The notes below the pieces were generated by a model, which was not told the origin of the DNA, searched no databases, and saw only the letters and a list, made by a program, of their open reading frames with translations. Made by a program: the position numbers and the translations under genes. Shown in pieces: positions 25,427 through 33,894 of a stretch of DNA of 64,000 nucleotides; position 1 is the first letter of the stretch, and the number at the start of each line of letters is the position of its first letter. The stretch comes from Bradyrhizobium rifense (lineage in GTDB: Bacteria; Pseudomonadota; Alphaproteobacteria; Rhizobiales; Xanthobacteraceae). The DNA lies in assembly GCF_008123425.1 (NCBI RefSeq), contig NZ_VSSS01000001.1, positions 1 through 64,000 of the forward strand, written 5' to 3'.

Positions 25427-27171
25427 GGTTTGGCCACTCCGCCTTCGCTGACGATCTTGATCGGCGCCGGCGGCGCGACGCGGGGCTGGAGCACCTGGGC
25501 GAGCACCTGCTCCTTCGGACCGAAGGCCTGCATGCGGCCGTCGCGTAGCACCAGGATCTGGTCGACCGCCTCGACGCCGATCGGCCGGTGCGCCACCACG
25601 ATGACGATGGCGCCGCGCTCGCGCGCGCTGCGGATTGCGCGGGTCAGCGCTTCGTCGCCTTCGGTGTCGAGATTGGAATTGGGCTCGTCCAGCACGATCA
25701 GGAACGGATTGCCGTAGAGCGCGCGCGCCAGCGCCACACGCTGCGCCTGGCCTGCAGACAACGACGTGCCCTGCTCGCCGACTTGCGTGTTGTAGCCCTC
25801 GCGCATCTTGATGATCATCTCGTGCACGCCGGCTTCCTTGGCCGCGGAGATGATGGCGTCGGACGTCGCCTCCGGATCAAAACGGCTGATGTTCTGCGCG
25901 ATGGTGCCGCCGAACAGCTCGACGTCCTGCGGCAGATAGCCGATGTGACGGCCGAGCAGGTCGGACGACCATTGGTCGAGCGCCGCGCCGTCGAGCCGGA
26001 CCTTGCCGCGGACCGGATACCAGACGCCGACCAGCGCGCGGATCAGCGAGGATTTGCCGGAGCCGCTCGGCCCGATCACGCCGAGGCCGTTGCCGGCTTC
26101 GAGCACAAAATTGACGTCCTGCACGATGAGGCGCTGGTCGCCCGGGGCCACCATGGCGACGCCTTCGACCGAGAGCCGGCTGGAGGGGGCCTGCAACTGG
26201 GTCGGCGTCGCCTGCGCCGGCATCTGTTCCAGCAGGCGGCTGAGGCGGTGCCAGCTCTGGCGTGCCGTGACGAAAGATTTCCAATGCGCGATCGCGAGAT
26301 CGACCGGAGCCAGCGCGCGGGCCGAGAGGATCGAGCCCGCGATGATGATGCCGGCGGTCGCCTCCTGGTGGATGACGAGATAGGCGCCGACCGCGAGCAC
26401 CGCCGATTGCAGCATCATGCGCAGCACTTTTGCGATCGCGCCGAGGCCGCCGGCGACGTCGCTCGCACGCTGATTGCCGGCGAGGTATTTTTCGTTGGCC
26501 TCGCTCCAGCGCGCGTTCAGCCGGCCGGCCATGCCCATCGACACCAGCACTTCGGCGTTGCGACGGCTGGACTGGGCGAGATCGTTGCGCTGGGCGGCAA
26601 GGCCCATCGCCTCCTTCGCCGGCTGGCGGGACAGGAATTCGGTGACCAGCGTCAGCCCGACCAGGATGACGGCGCCGACCAGCGCGGTCACGCCGATCAT
26701 GACGTGGAAGGCAAAACAGATGGCGAGATAGAGCGGGAGCCAGGGCAGGTCGAAGAACGCGCTCGGGCCCATGCCGCCGAGGAAGGAGCGGACATTGTCG
26801 AGGTCGCGCAGCGGCTGCAGCCCCTCGTTGCGGTTGCCGACCAGGAGCGGCAGGCGCACGATGGTGTCGAACACGCGCTTGTTCAGGGCTTCATCGAGCG
26901 CGGTGCCGACCCGTCCCAGGATGCGGCTGCGGATCATGTCGAGCACGCCCTGCGCCATATAGAGGCCGCCGGCGAGGACGATCAGGCCGACCAGGGTCGG
27001 GATGCTGCGGCTCGGCAGCACCCGGTCGTAGACCTCCAGCATGAAGATCGACCCGGTCAGATAGAGCAGGTTGATCATGCAGCTCATGAAGCCGACGCCG
27101 ACGAACGCTGTGCGGCAGGCACGCAGCGCGTCACCGAGCTCTGAACGGCGGAGGCCGGGAACGGCTGCCAT
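25423..27171 (-). CDS. prtD: Type I secretion ABC transporter (PrtD-like)
   Basis: This 582-residue half-transporter has a membrane domain with six helices (about 20-330) and an ATPase domain. Walker A reads GPSGSGKSS, the signature LSAGQAQR, and Walker B LIVLDEPNSNLD, followed by the switch His in VVAHRP. PrtD-type proteins export proteins with C-terminal signals directly from the cytoplasm. ATG 27171 was preferred to the longer frame because the family N-terminus begins near there. A promoter-like pair lies 88-115 bases upstream. The likely substrate in this window is the 2692-residue protein at 39792-47870, but that is 12 kb away. Confidence 0.9.
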   Translation of the reverse strand: MAAVPGLRRSELGDALRACRTAFVGVGFMSCMINLLYLTGSIFMLEVYDRVLPSRSIPTLVGLIVLAGGLYMAQGVLDMIRSRILGRVGTALDEALNKRVFDTIVRLPLLVGNRNEGLQPLRDLDNVRSFLGGMGPSAFFDLPWLPLYLAICFAFHVMIGVTALVGAVILVGLTLVTEFLSRQPAKEAMGLAAQRNDLAQSSRRNAEVLVSMGMAGRLNARWSEANEKYLAGNQRASDVAGGLGAIAKVLRMMLQSAVLAVGAYLVIHQEATAGIIIAGSILSARALAPVDLAIAHWKSFVTARQSWHRLSRLLEQMPAQATPTQLQAPSSRLSVEGVAMVAPGDQRLIVQDVNFVLEAGNGLGVIGPSGSGKSSLIRALVGVWYPVRGKVRLDGAALDQWSSDLLGRHIGYLPQDVELFGGTIAQNISRFDPEATSDAIISAAKEAGVHEMIIKMREGYNTQVGEQGTSLSAGQAQRVALARALYGNPFLIVLDEPNSNLDTEGDEALTRAIRSARERGAIVIVVAHRPIGVEAVDQILVLRDGRMQAFGPKEQVLAQVLQPRVAPPAPIKIVSEGGVAKP

Positions 27172-27258
27172 CAGTCTGATCTCTTTCGGGTGAGGGGCAA
27201 AACCCCTGATTTCCAAAGCCCTGATTATAAAGACAAATCGAGGCGTACGCGCCCCGGA

Positions 27259-27286
27259 TTAATATCGGGTTCTCGCCCGTGTACAA
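27259..27286 (-). promoter_or_regulatory. Candidate promoter of the secretion operon
   Basis: On the minus strand TTGTAC and TATTAA are separated by 16 bases, close to a housekeeping promoter, 88 bases ahead of the PrtD start. It is located in the 276-base gap 27172-27447, where no other gene is visible. Confidence 0.35.
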
Positions 27287-27387
27287 TGCAATCGAATTAA
27301 TCCGGGCCCTCGCCACATCTACCGCGGACAGCACGATCCGCAAATCCGGTATTTCACAGTCTTTGCGGCTTTTTAGAGCAAAGACAA

Positions 27388-27418
27388 GCGCCTCTCCCCA
27401 AGTCACGGGGAGAGGCGC
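27388..27418 (-). terminator. Terminator of the GlsB-like gene
   Basis: GCGCCTCTCCCC (27388-27399) and GGGGAGAGGCGC (27407-27418) form a perfect 12-base-pair stem. On the minus strand TTGTCTTT follows, giving a partial T tract. It belongs to the same palindromic family as the element at 17660. Confidence 0.7.
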
Positions 27419-27447
27419 AAAGTTCCGCTTCGCTGAAGCTGTGGGCG

Positions 27448-27717
27448 CTAGAACCGGCCGCCGCCGCGTACCAACCGCACCACCAGCAGCAGAATGATGG
27501 CGCCGATGGCGGAATAGATGATCTCCGAGATCAGCCCGGTGCCGATATGGATGCCGAGCTTCGGGAACAGGAAACTCGCGACAAAGGCGCCGGCGATGCC
27601 GATCACGATGTCGCCGATGATTCCGAACCCGCTCCCTCGCACGACCTTGCCGGCAAGCCAGCCGGCCACCAGGCCGACGAACAGGATGACGAGCAGGCCT
27701 TCATTGGAAATATACAT
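27448..27717 (-). CDS. GlsB/YeaQ/YmgE-family small membrane protein
   Basis: This 89-residue protein has three hydrophobic segments and the glycine-rich pattern (GWLAGKVVRGSGFG, GDIVIGIAGAFVASFL) of the transglycosylase-associated/GlsB family. Members are small inner-membrane proteins often induced by acid, osmotic or general stress; a precise function is unknown. The C-terminus ends in RGGGRF. It is a single gene with its own terminator; the 190 bases upstream hold no further gene. A GGAAC box occurs upstream, but the matching CGTT box is absent. Confidence 0.82.
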   Translation of the reverse strand: MYISNEGLLVILFVGLVAGWLAGKVVRGSGFGIIGDIVIGIAGAFVASFLFPKLGIHIGTGLISEIIYSAIGAIILLLVVRLVRGGGRF

Positions 27718-27907
27718 AAGTCAGATCCCTCTCCGTGAACGGCCCGCATGGAACGGGAACCGGGATGAATGGGGTCTGAATGGTGTTCCCGGAGGGGCCC
27801 TTCAAACAAAAATCGCGAAAACAACCCCATGCACAGTAGAAATTCCCCCGCCGGGATGCGCCAGGTGGATTGTGACAACCGGGTGTTGGCGCAGAGGATT
27901 TTTGAAT

Positions 27908-28885
27908 TCAGGAGCGCGCCGTCACCGCCTCCGCCAGCACGCACCTGGCCACCCTGCCCGGGCCGACCTCGACGTTCGGCGGCAGCTGCTCGACGCAGCG
28001 CGGCTCGGCGAGCTTGCAGCGGGGGGCGAAGGAGCAGGTGTGGGGCCTCTCGGACAGCGATGGCGGTGTGCCGGGAATGGTCTCGAGGCGGGCGCCGCGC
28101 TTGGCGCCGTGGATGGTGGAGGCGAGCAGGCCCTTGGCATAGGGATGGACCGGGGAGCGGACGATGTCGCGCAGGCTGCCCTGCTCCACGATCTGGCCGG
28201 CATACATCACCGCGACGCGGTCGCAGATTTCGATCGCCACACCAATGTCGTGGGTGACGAAGATGACGGACATGCCGAACTCGCGCTGCAGCTCCCGCAG
28301 CAGCAGCAGGATCTGGATCTGCACGGTGGCATCGAGCGCCGTGGTCGGCTCGTCCGCGAGCAGGATTTTGGGCCGGCAGGCGAGCGCGAGCGCAATCATC
28401 GCGCGCTGGCGCATGCCGCCGGACATTTCGTGCGGATAGGCATCCAGGCGCCGTTTGGCGGAGGGAATGCGCACGACCTCGAGCATCTCCAGCGCCCGCG
28501 CGCGGCCCTCGGCAAAACTCTTGCCTTCGTGGCGCGCGACGCTTTCGGCGATCTGCGCGCCGATGGTGTAGACAGGGTCGAGCGCGAGCGCCGGCTCCTG
28601 AAAAATCATCGAGACGGTCTGACCGCGGAACGACGATAGCTCCTCGTCGTTCATCGCGAGCACGTCACGGCCCATCACGTTGACCTTGCCGGAAATCTGC
28701 GTGCGCTTCTTCGGCAGCAGCCGCATCAGCGCACGCAGGGTCACGCTCTTGCCCGAACCGGACTCGCCGAGCAGGCCCAGCACCTCACCATCACCGAGCG
28801 AGAGATTGAGATCGTTCACGGCATAGACCGTGCGCTCGCCGGTGAAGCGAATGTTGAGGCCTGAGATATCGACGAGTTTTGTCAT
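27908..28885 (-). CDS. Peptide/nickel-type ABC importer, ATPase (DppD-like)
   Basis: This 325-residue ATPase has Walker A GESGSGKS, the signature MSGGMRQR and Walker [13 protein letters not shown], followed by an oligopeptide-type C-terminal cysteine domain ([16 protein letters not shown]) that probably binds an iron-sulfur cluster. It powers the importer whose permeases lie at 31632-33698. Its ATG at 28885 overlaps the amidase stop by four bases, so it is translated together with the amidase. It is the last gene of the operon. Confidence 0.92.
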   Translation of the reverse strand: MTKLVDISGLNIRFTGERTVYAVNDLNLSLGDGEVLGLLGESGSGKSVTLRALMRLLPKKRTQISGKVNVMGRDVLAMNDEELSSFRGQTVSMIFQEPALALDPVYTIGAQIAESVARHEGKSFAEGRARALEMLEVVRIPSAKRRLDAYPHEMSGGMRQRAMIALALACRPKILLADEPTTALDATVQIQILLLLRELQREFGMSVIFVTHDIGVAIEICDRVAVMYAGQIVEQGSLRDIVRSPVHPYAKGLLASTIHGAKRGARLETIPGTPPSLSERPHTCSFAPRCKLAEPRCVEQLPPNVEVGPGRVARCVLAEAVTARS

Positions 28886-30297
28886 GACGGCAGTTTGGGT
28901 ACCCGTTCCTGATAGTCGGTGACGCGCTGGAAAGCGGCGCCGATGGTCAGCAAGGTCGCTTCATCGAAGGAGCGGCCGATCAGCTGCATACCGATCGGCA
29001 GGCCGCTTTTGGTGAAGCCTGATGGAACGGTGAGTGACGGCAAGCCCAGGAAATTCACCGGACGGGTGAACAGCGTCAGCCGCTGCAACAGCGCCGGTGC
29101 GTTCGGCCCGCCGCCGACATCGCTTTCCTCGATCGTCGGCGCCGGGATGGGCGATGCCGGTGCGATGATCGCGTCAACGCCTGCGGCGGCCGCATTGTGC
29201 GCGGCGAGTGCCGGGCCACGCCAGCGCATCGCCTCGAGATAGGTGATGGCGGGAACGGCGAGGCCGTTCCGAAGCCGCATCAGCGTCTGCGAGCCATAGT
29301 CTTGCGGCCGCTCGATCATCCAGCGCTTGTGGAAGGCGGCAGCCTCCGCGGCGAGCACGAGCTGGCTTGCCGCTTGCAATTGCCGCTGGTCCGGAAGCTC
29401 GACTGTGTGGATGTCGGCGCCCTCGCGCTTGAGCACCGCGATGGTCTCGTCCAGCACGCGCGCGACATCGCTATCGAGATCGTCGACATAGAAGGACGCA
29501 GGTACGCCGATCTTGAGGCCCTTCAGCGAGCCCTTGGTCGCCGCGACATAGTCCGACAGCGGCTCATGACTGGTGGTCGAATCCTCGGGGTCCGGACCGG
29601 CCATCAGCGCCAGCAGCAGCGCGCAATCTTCCGCGGTGCGCGCGAGCGGACCGACCGTATCGAGCGATTGCGACAGCGGCATTGCGCCGGCGCGGCTGAC
29701 ACGACCGACAGTGGTCTTCAGGCCGGTGACGCCGCAGAAATGTGCGGGCATGCGGATCGAGCCGCCGGTGTCGGAGCCCAGCGCCGCATAGGTCAGCCGC
29801 GCCGCGACCGACGAGCCGGAGCCCGAGGACGAGCCGCCGGTGATATGCGCGACGTTCCAGGGATTGCGCACCGGGCCGTAATGGGCGTTGTGGCCGGTCG
29901 GGCCGTAGGCAAATTCGGCGAGATGCAGCGTGCCGAGGCGAACCTGGCCGGCATCCTTCAACCGCTGCAAGGCGGTGGAGGTCACCGTCGGCACAAAATC
30001 GCGGCGGATCAGCGAGCCGCAGGTCGCGACGTGGCCGGCGTCGTAATACATGTCCTTGTGCGCGAGCGGGACGCCGTGCAAGGGACCGCGGACCTCGCCT
30101 TTGGCGAGCTCGGCGTCGGCGGCATCGGCCGCCTTCAGCGCAGCTTCGGACTCGATCGACATGAAGGCGTTGAGATGCGGCTGCCACTGCGCGATACGAT
30201 GCAGCAGCGCGCGCGTCACCTCACGCGAGGACAATTGCTTCATCGCGATCGCACGCGCGACCTCGGTAAGCGTCATCAAGGCAGGTTCGGTGCTCAT
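28882..30297 (-). CDS. Amidase embedded in the peptide importer operon
   Basis: This 471-residue amidase-signature enzyme has the catalytic lysine in LAHKDM, the cis-serine in GGSSSGSGSS and the nucleophile in GSDTGGSIRMPA. It hydrolyses an amide, possibly of the compound imported by the ABC system. It starts inside the stop of a 65-residue AtzG/GatC-like protein and its own stop overlaps the DppD-like ATPase start. This tight overlap suggests a fixed ratio of the partners. It is related to the amidase at 5239-6711 only at the family level. Confidence 0.9.
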   Translation of the reverse strand: MSTEPALMTLTEVARAIAMKQLSSREVTRALLHRIAQWQPHLNAFMSIESEAALKAADAADAELAKGEVRGPLHGVPLAHKDMYYDAGHVATCGSLIRRDFVPTVTSTALQRLKDAGQVRLGTLHLAEFAYGPTGHNAHYGPVRNPWNVAHITGGSSSGSGSSVAARLTYAALGSDTGGSIRMPAHFCGVTGLKTTVGRVSRAGAMPLSQSLDTVGPLARTAEDCALLLALMAGPDPEDSTTSHEPLSDYVAATKGSLKGLKIGVPASFYVDDLDSDVARVLDETIAVLKREGADIHTVELPDQRQLQAASQLVLAAEAAAFHKRWMIERPQDYGSQTLMRLRNGLAVPAITYLEAMRWRGPALAAHNAAAAGVDAIIAPASPIPAPTIEESDVGGGPNAPALLQRLTLFTRPVNFLGLPSLTVPSGFTKSGLPIGMQLIGRSFDEATLLTIGAAFQRVTDYQERVPKLPS

Positions 30298-30491
30298 TTC
30301 GACACCTTCTGCGCCTGCGCGAGCGGATAGAGCGCGGGCTCGAGGTCGAACGGCAGCGTGCCTGCGATGGCAGCAAAACCTTCGAAGGCAGGCCCGATGG
30401 AATTGGAGATGCGCGTCGCGATCTCGTCATTCACGGGGACGCCGGCGACTTGCGCCGTCGCCTGGATTTCTTTTGTCGTTGGTCTCGTCAT
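30294..30491 (-). CDS. Small AtzG/GatC-like partner of the amidase
   Basis: This 65-residue protein has no signal peptide. Its pattern, two short helices with a conserved ending FDLEPALYPLAQ, recalls the DUF4089/AtzG-like family. AtzG is a GatC-like small subunit that binds the amidase AtzE in the cyanuric acid pathway. Here it overlaps by four bases both the DppF-like ATPase before it and the amidase after it, which supports a stable complex with that amidase. The family match is from memory. Confidence 0.6.
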   Translation of the reverse strand: MTRPTTKEIQATAQVAGVPVNDEIATRISNSIGPAFEGFAAIAGTLPFDLEPALYPLAQAQKVSK

Positions 30492-31549
30492 GCGATCTCC
30501 TCTCGGGGCGCGCGGCTATGGCCTGAACCCGGTATCGCCATGTAGCACGCGGCCTCGTGGCCCATTCTATCCACCGCAGTGAGCTTTGGTGCAGCATTTG
30601 CGCAGAGCGGCTCCGCAAACGCGCAGCGCGTGTGGAAGCGGCAGCCCGAGGGCGGATCGATCGGATTAGGCGGATCGCCCGTGATCGGCGGCTTTTCGGT
30701 GCGGCTATCAGGATCGGAGGACGGCATCGCCGCCAGCAGCGCGCGCGTATAGGGATGCGCGGGGCTGTCCCAGACCTGATCGACCGGGCCGAGCTCGACG
30801 ACCTCGCCGAGATACATCACCAGCACGCGGTCCGAGATGTAGCGGACGACGTTGAGGTCGTGACTGATGAAGAGATAGGTCAGGCCGAATTCGCGCTTGA
30901 GATCGGCCAGCAGGTTGAGCACCTGCGCCTCGACGGATTTGTCGAGTGCGGAGACAGCTTCATCCAGGATCACCAGCCGCGGCGACAGAGCGAGCGCACG
31001 CGCGATGTTGACGCGCTGGCGCTGGCCGCCAGAGATCTCGTGCGGATAGCGGTTGGCGAAATTTGCGGGGACCAGGCCGACCTTGCCGAGCAGCTCGCGT
31101 GCGAGCGCCCGAGCCGCGCCGTCGGCCATGCCGTGGACCTTGGGGCCGAAGGCGATTGATTCCTCGATGGTCAGGCGCGGATTGAGCGAGGCGTAGGAAT
31201 CCTGGAACACCATCTGCATGCCGCGGCGTAGCTCGCGCAAGCTCAGCGACTGCCCGACGGACATGCCGTCATAGATGATGTCACCGGTGTCGCGCGGCAT
31301 CAGATGCATCAGCAGGCGCGCGGTGGTGGACTTGCCGCAGCCGGACTCACCGACGATGCCGACGGTCTCGCCCTTCGCGACGGTGAAGGAGACATTGTCG
31401 ACGGCGCGCACGGTGCGCTTCGCCGCGAACAGCCCGCCGCGGACCGGGAAATGCTTTGTCAGCCCGTTGACCTGCAGCAGCGGCTGCGCGACGCCGCCAA
31501 CGTCCTCGACCGGCTCCAGCATGGCGACGGAGATGTTGGTCTCGCTCAT
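30488..31549 (-). CDS. Peptide/nickel-type ABC importer, ATPase (DppF-like)
   Basis: This 353-residue ATPase has Walker A GESGCGKSTTA, the signature ISGGQRQR and Walker B LVILDEAVSALD. Like the DppD-like protein it carries an oligopeptide-type C-terminal region with cysteines (CRFHTRCAFAEPLCAN). Residues 30-60 show the HFPVRGG insertion of the OppF branch. The stop overlaps the small AtzG-like gene. The gap to the permease gene upstream contains a hairpin repeat (31563). Confidence 0.92.
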   Translation of the reverse strand: MSETNISVAMLEPVEDVGGVAQPLLQVNGLTKHFPVRGGLFAAKRTVRAVDNVSFTVAKGETVGIVGESGCGKSTTARLLMHLMPRDTGDIIYDGMSVGQSLSLRELRRGMQMVFQDSYASLNPRLTIEESIAFGPKVHGMADGAARALARELLGKVGLVPANFANRYPHEISGGQRQRVNIARALALSPRLVILDEAVSALDKSVEAQVLNLLADLKREFGLTYLFISHDLNVVRYISDRVLVMYLGEVVELGPVDQVWDSPAHPYTRALLAAMPSSDPDSRTEKPPITGDPPNPIDPPSGCRFHTRCAFAEPLCANAAPKLTAVDRMGHEAACYMAIPGSGHSRAPREEIA

Positions 31550-31562
31550 GGCCGCCGTCCTT

Positions 31563-31587
31563 CACCTCTCCCCATCGGGGAGAGGTG
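31563..31587 (-). repeat. CTCTCCCC-type hairpin inside the importer operon
   Basis: CACCTCTCCCC and GGGGAGAGGTG form a perfect 11-base-pair stem with a three-base loop. It is located between the OppC-like permease gene (ends 31632) and the ATPase gene (starts 31549). It lacks a T tract on the minus strand and could stabilise or attenuate the transcript. Confidence 0.75.
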
Positions 31588-31631
31588 TGGCACCGCCAAC
31601 GCCGCGCCAGTCTGCATTTCCATCATCATCT

Positions 31632-32534
31632 TCAGTTCCTGATGTCCATGGCGCTGCGCAGGCCGTCCGAAAGCAGATTGAAGCAGATCGAGACCGCAAA
31701 GATCATCGCGCCCGGGAGAGCTGCGACCCAGGGATTGACGTAGATCGCGGTGCGGAGCGTGTTGAGCATCAGGCCCCATTCCGGCTCCGGTGGTTTGGTG
31801 CCGAGGCCGAGGAAGGAGAGACCGGCCGCCAGGATCATCGAGACCGAGATCAGGCTCGTGGCATAGACGAAGATCGAACCCAGCACGTTGCCGAGGATGT
31901 GCACGCGCATGATGGTGAACGGCCCCGCGCCCGAAGCGCGCGCGGCTTCGACGAAATCCATGTTGCGCACGCCGGTGGTGACGCTTTCGGCGACACGGGT
32001 GATCTGCGGCACGAACACGACGGTCAGCGACACGATGGAGTTGAGGATGCCGGCCCCGAGCGCACCAGAGATCGCGATCGCCAGCAGCACGGACGGGAAC
32101 GCGTAGAACACGTCGATCGTGCGCATGATCGCAGTGTTGAGCTTGCCGCCGACATAACCGGCGACGAGGCCGAGCGAGGTCCCGATGCAGAAGGCGAGGA
32201 TGACCGGCAAGATGCCGATCACCAGCGACAGCCGCCCGCCATAGATCAGCCGCGCCAGCATGTCGCGACCGAGTTCGTCGGTGCCAAGCGGATAGCCGAC
32301 CGTGCCGATGTGGCGGAGGCGGCGGATCATCGATCCCTTGTAGGGATCTTCAAGACCCAGCCATGGCGCGAGAATGGCGGAGACGAAGATCAACAACAGC
32401 ACAATGGCGCAAGCCATGCTGACCTTGTCGCGCAGGATGCGCCGGCCGACGGTCGCCCAATAGCCGCGCGCCTTGGTGGCAGGCGCGGCCTGCAGCGCGG
32501 CGTCGCTCGTCGCGGACAGCGGAAGCTCGGTCAT
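31632..32534 (-). CDS. Peptide/nickel-type ABC importer, permease (DppC-like)
   Basis: This 300-residue inner-membrane permease has six predicted helices and the EAA loop signature (EAARASGAGPFTIMRVHIL) for contact with the ATPases. LGTDELGRDMLARLIYGGR near residue 85 is the conserved N-terminal domain motif of the DppC branch. It pairs with the DppB-like permease upstream to form the transmembrane channel. Confidence 0.92.
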   Translation of the reverse strand: MTELPLSATSDAALQAAPATKARGYWATVGRRILRDKVSMACAIVLLLIFVSAILAPWLGLEDPYKGSMIRRLRHIGTVGYPLGTDELGRDMLARLIYGGRLSLVIGILPVILAFCIGTSLGLVAGYVGGKLNTAIMRTIDVFYAFPSVLLAIAISGALGAGILNSIVSLTVVFVPQITRVAESVTTGVRNMDFVEAARASGAGPFTIMRVHILGNVLGSIFVYATSLISVSMILAAGLSFLGLGTKPPEPEWGLMLNTLRTAIYVNPWVAALPGAMIFAVSICFNLLSDGLRSAMDIRN

Positions 32535-32586
32535 CGAGGGGCTCCCGATGGGTGTTGGTTCGATCGATGCAACCCGAGGAGACGGT

Positions 32587-32714
32587 GCACCTCTCCCGCT
32601 TGCGGGAGAGGTCGCGCCGAGGGCGCGGGTGAGGGTTCTCTCCTCTGGGGGGTTCTCGATTGAGGAGACACCCTCTCCCCAACCCTCCCCCGCAGGCGGG
32701 GGAGGGAGCGCACC
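32587..32714. repeat. CTCTCCC-type palindromic repeat between the permease genes
   Basis: The first hairpin pairs CCTCTCCCGC with GCGGGAGAGG, the second CCCTCCCCCGC with GCGGGGGAGGG. The 210-base gap between the two permease genes consists mostly of this element. Confidence 0.75.
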
Positions 32715-32744
32715 TTTTGCGTGGTTGCAACGAGGCTCATCCCA

Positions 32745-33698
32745 CTAGCCCCGCTTGATGCGCGGATCGATCGCGGCTTGCGCGATGTCGACCAGCAGAT
32801 TGAGGAAGACGAAGAACAGTGCCAGCACCAGGATCGTGCCCTGCAGCAGCGGCAGGTCGCGCTGGAAGATTGCGGAGTTGAGCAGGAAGCCCGAGCCCGG
32901 CCAGGAGAACACCGTCTCGATCAGGATCGAGCCGCCCAGCATGTAACCGAGCTGAAGCCCCATCACCGCCAGCGCGGTGGGTGCAGCATTCTTGATGACG
33001 TGGCGGAACACGCCGGTTTCGTGCAGGCCCTTGGCGCGCAATGCCTCGACGAAATCCTGGCTGAGGATGTCACCGGTGAGCGCGCGCACGGTGCGGGTGA
33101 CGATGCCCATCGGAATCACCGACGTCGTGATCGCCGGCAGCACGAGGTATTTCAGGTGCGCCCAGTCCCAGGCCCAGGAGCTGGAGCCGTTCGGCCCGGC
33201 ACCGACCGCCGGCAGCCAGTTCAGCTCGACCGAGAAGATGATGACGAGAACCATGCCGAGCCAGTAATGCGGCACCGAGACGCCGGCGATCGCAAAGGAG
33301 GTCGCGAGTTTGTCGATCCAGGTCTCGCGGAAATAGCCGGCGATCAGGCCGAGCAGGATGCCCATGGTGAAGCCGATGATGGCGGCCGCAACCGCGAGCG
33401 TGACGGTGTTGCCGACCGCGCGCATGACTTCGGCGAGCACGGGGCGCCCCGTCGCAATGGAATTGCCGAGATCGCCATGCAGTGCACGCAGCAGCCAGAG
33501 GCCGAACTGCACCGGCAGCGGCCGGTCAAAACCATAAGCGGCGCGGAGCTGTGCTGCCAGCTCCTGCGAGGCATCGGCCGGCAGCACCGCGACCAGCGGA
33601 TCGCCCGGCGTGATGTGCACGAGCAGAAAGCACACCAGCGCCACGCTGATGACGATCGGGATGACATAGACGATGCGTCTGGCGATATAGGCGAGCAC
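32745..33698 (-). CDS. Peptide/nickel-type ABC importer, permease (DppB-like)
   Basis: This 317-residue permease has six predicted helices. MLAYIARRI starts the typical DppB N-terminus, and the EAA loop reads VEALRAKGLHETGVFRHVI. The start is GTG at 33698, because the longer frame extends into a palindromic repeat and lacks family sequence. It forms the membrane channel with the DppC-like protein. A repeat separates it from the binding-protein gene upstream. Confidence 0.9.
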   Translation of the reverse strand: MLAYIARRIVYVIPIVISVALVCFLLVHITPGDPLVAVLPADASQELAAQLRAAYGFDRPLPVQFGLWLLRALHGDLGNSIATGRPVLAEVMRAVGNTVTLAVAAAIIGFTMGILLGLIAGYFRETWIDKLATSFAIAGVSVPHYWLGMVLVIIFSVELNWLPAVGAGPNGSSSWAWDWAHLKYLVLPAITTSVIPMGIVTRTVRALTGDILSQDFVEALRAKGLHETGVFRHVIKNAAPTALAVMGLQLGYMLGGSILIETVFSWPGSGFLLNSAIFQRDLPLLQGTILVLALFFVFLNLLVDIAQAAIDPRIKRG

Positions 33699-33710
33699 GT
33701 TTGGTTCTTT

Positions 33711-33873
33711 CTTCCTTCTCCCTTTGCGGGAGAAGGTGGCGCGAAGCGCCGGATGAGGGGTATCTTTCCGCGGATACAGAGTTATCGAACAAGCAAGAGG
33801 GTCACTTGCGGAGAGAGACCCCTCACCCGGCTTCGCTCTCGCGAAGCCCCCCTCTCCCACAAGGGGAGAGGGT
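33711..33873. repeat. CTCTCCC-type palindromic repeat behind the binding-protein gene
   Basis: CTTCTCCC and GGGAGAAG, GGCGC and GCGCC, CCCTCTCCC and GGGGAGAGGG pair within the 196-base gap between the binding-protein and first permease genes. In many importer operons a hairpin here keeps binding-protein mRNA abundant, so this one may do the same. Confidence 0.7.
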
Positions 33874-33894
33874 GCACTGTGCGTGTGGGGCGAA

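Noticed and set aside
25588..27144. A 518-codon plus-strand frame opposite prtD
   Set aside because: Shadow of a conserved ATPase gene; no ribosome site or motif of its own.
27718..27800. Possible EcfG promoter of the GlsB-like gene
   Set aside because: A GGAAC box exists on the minus strand, but no CGTT occurs at 16 or 17 bases; the match is incomplete.
31561..33873. Hairpin repeats of the importer operon considered as a CRISPR array
   Set aside because: The units are palindromic, unevenly spaced and lack uniform spacers or cas genes.
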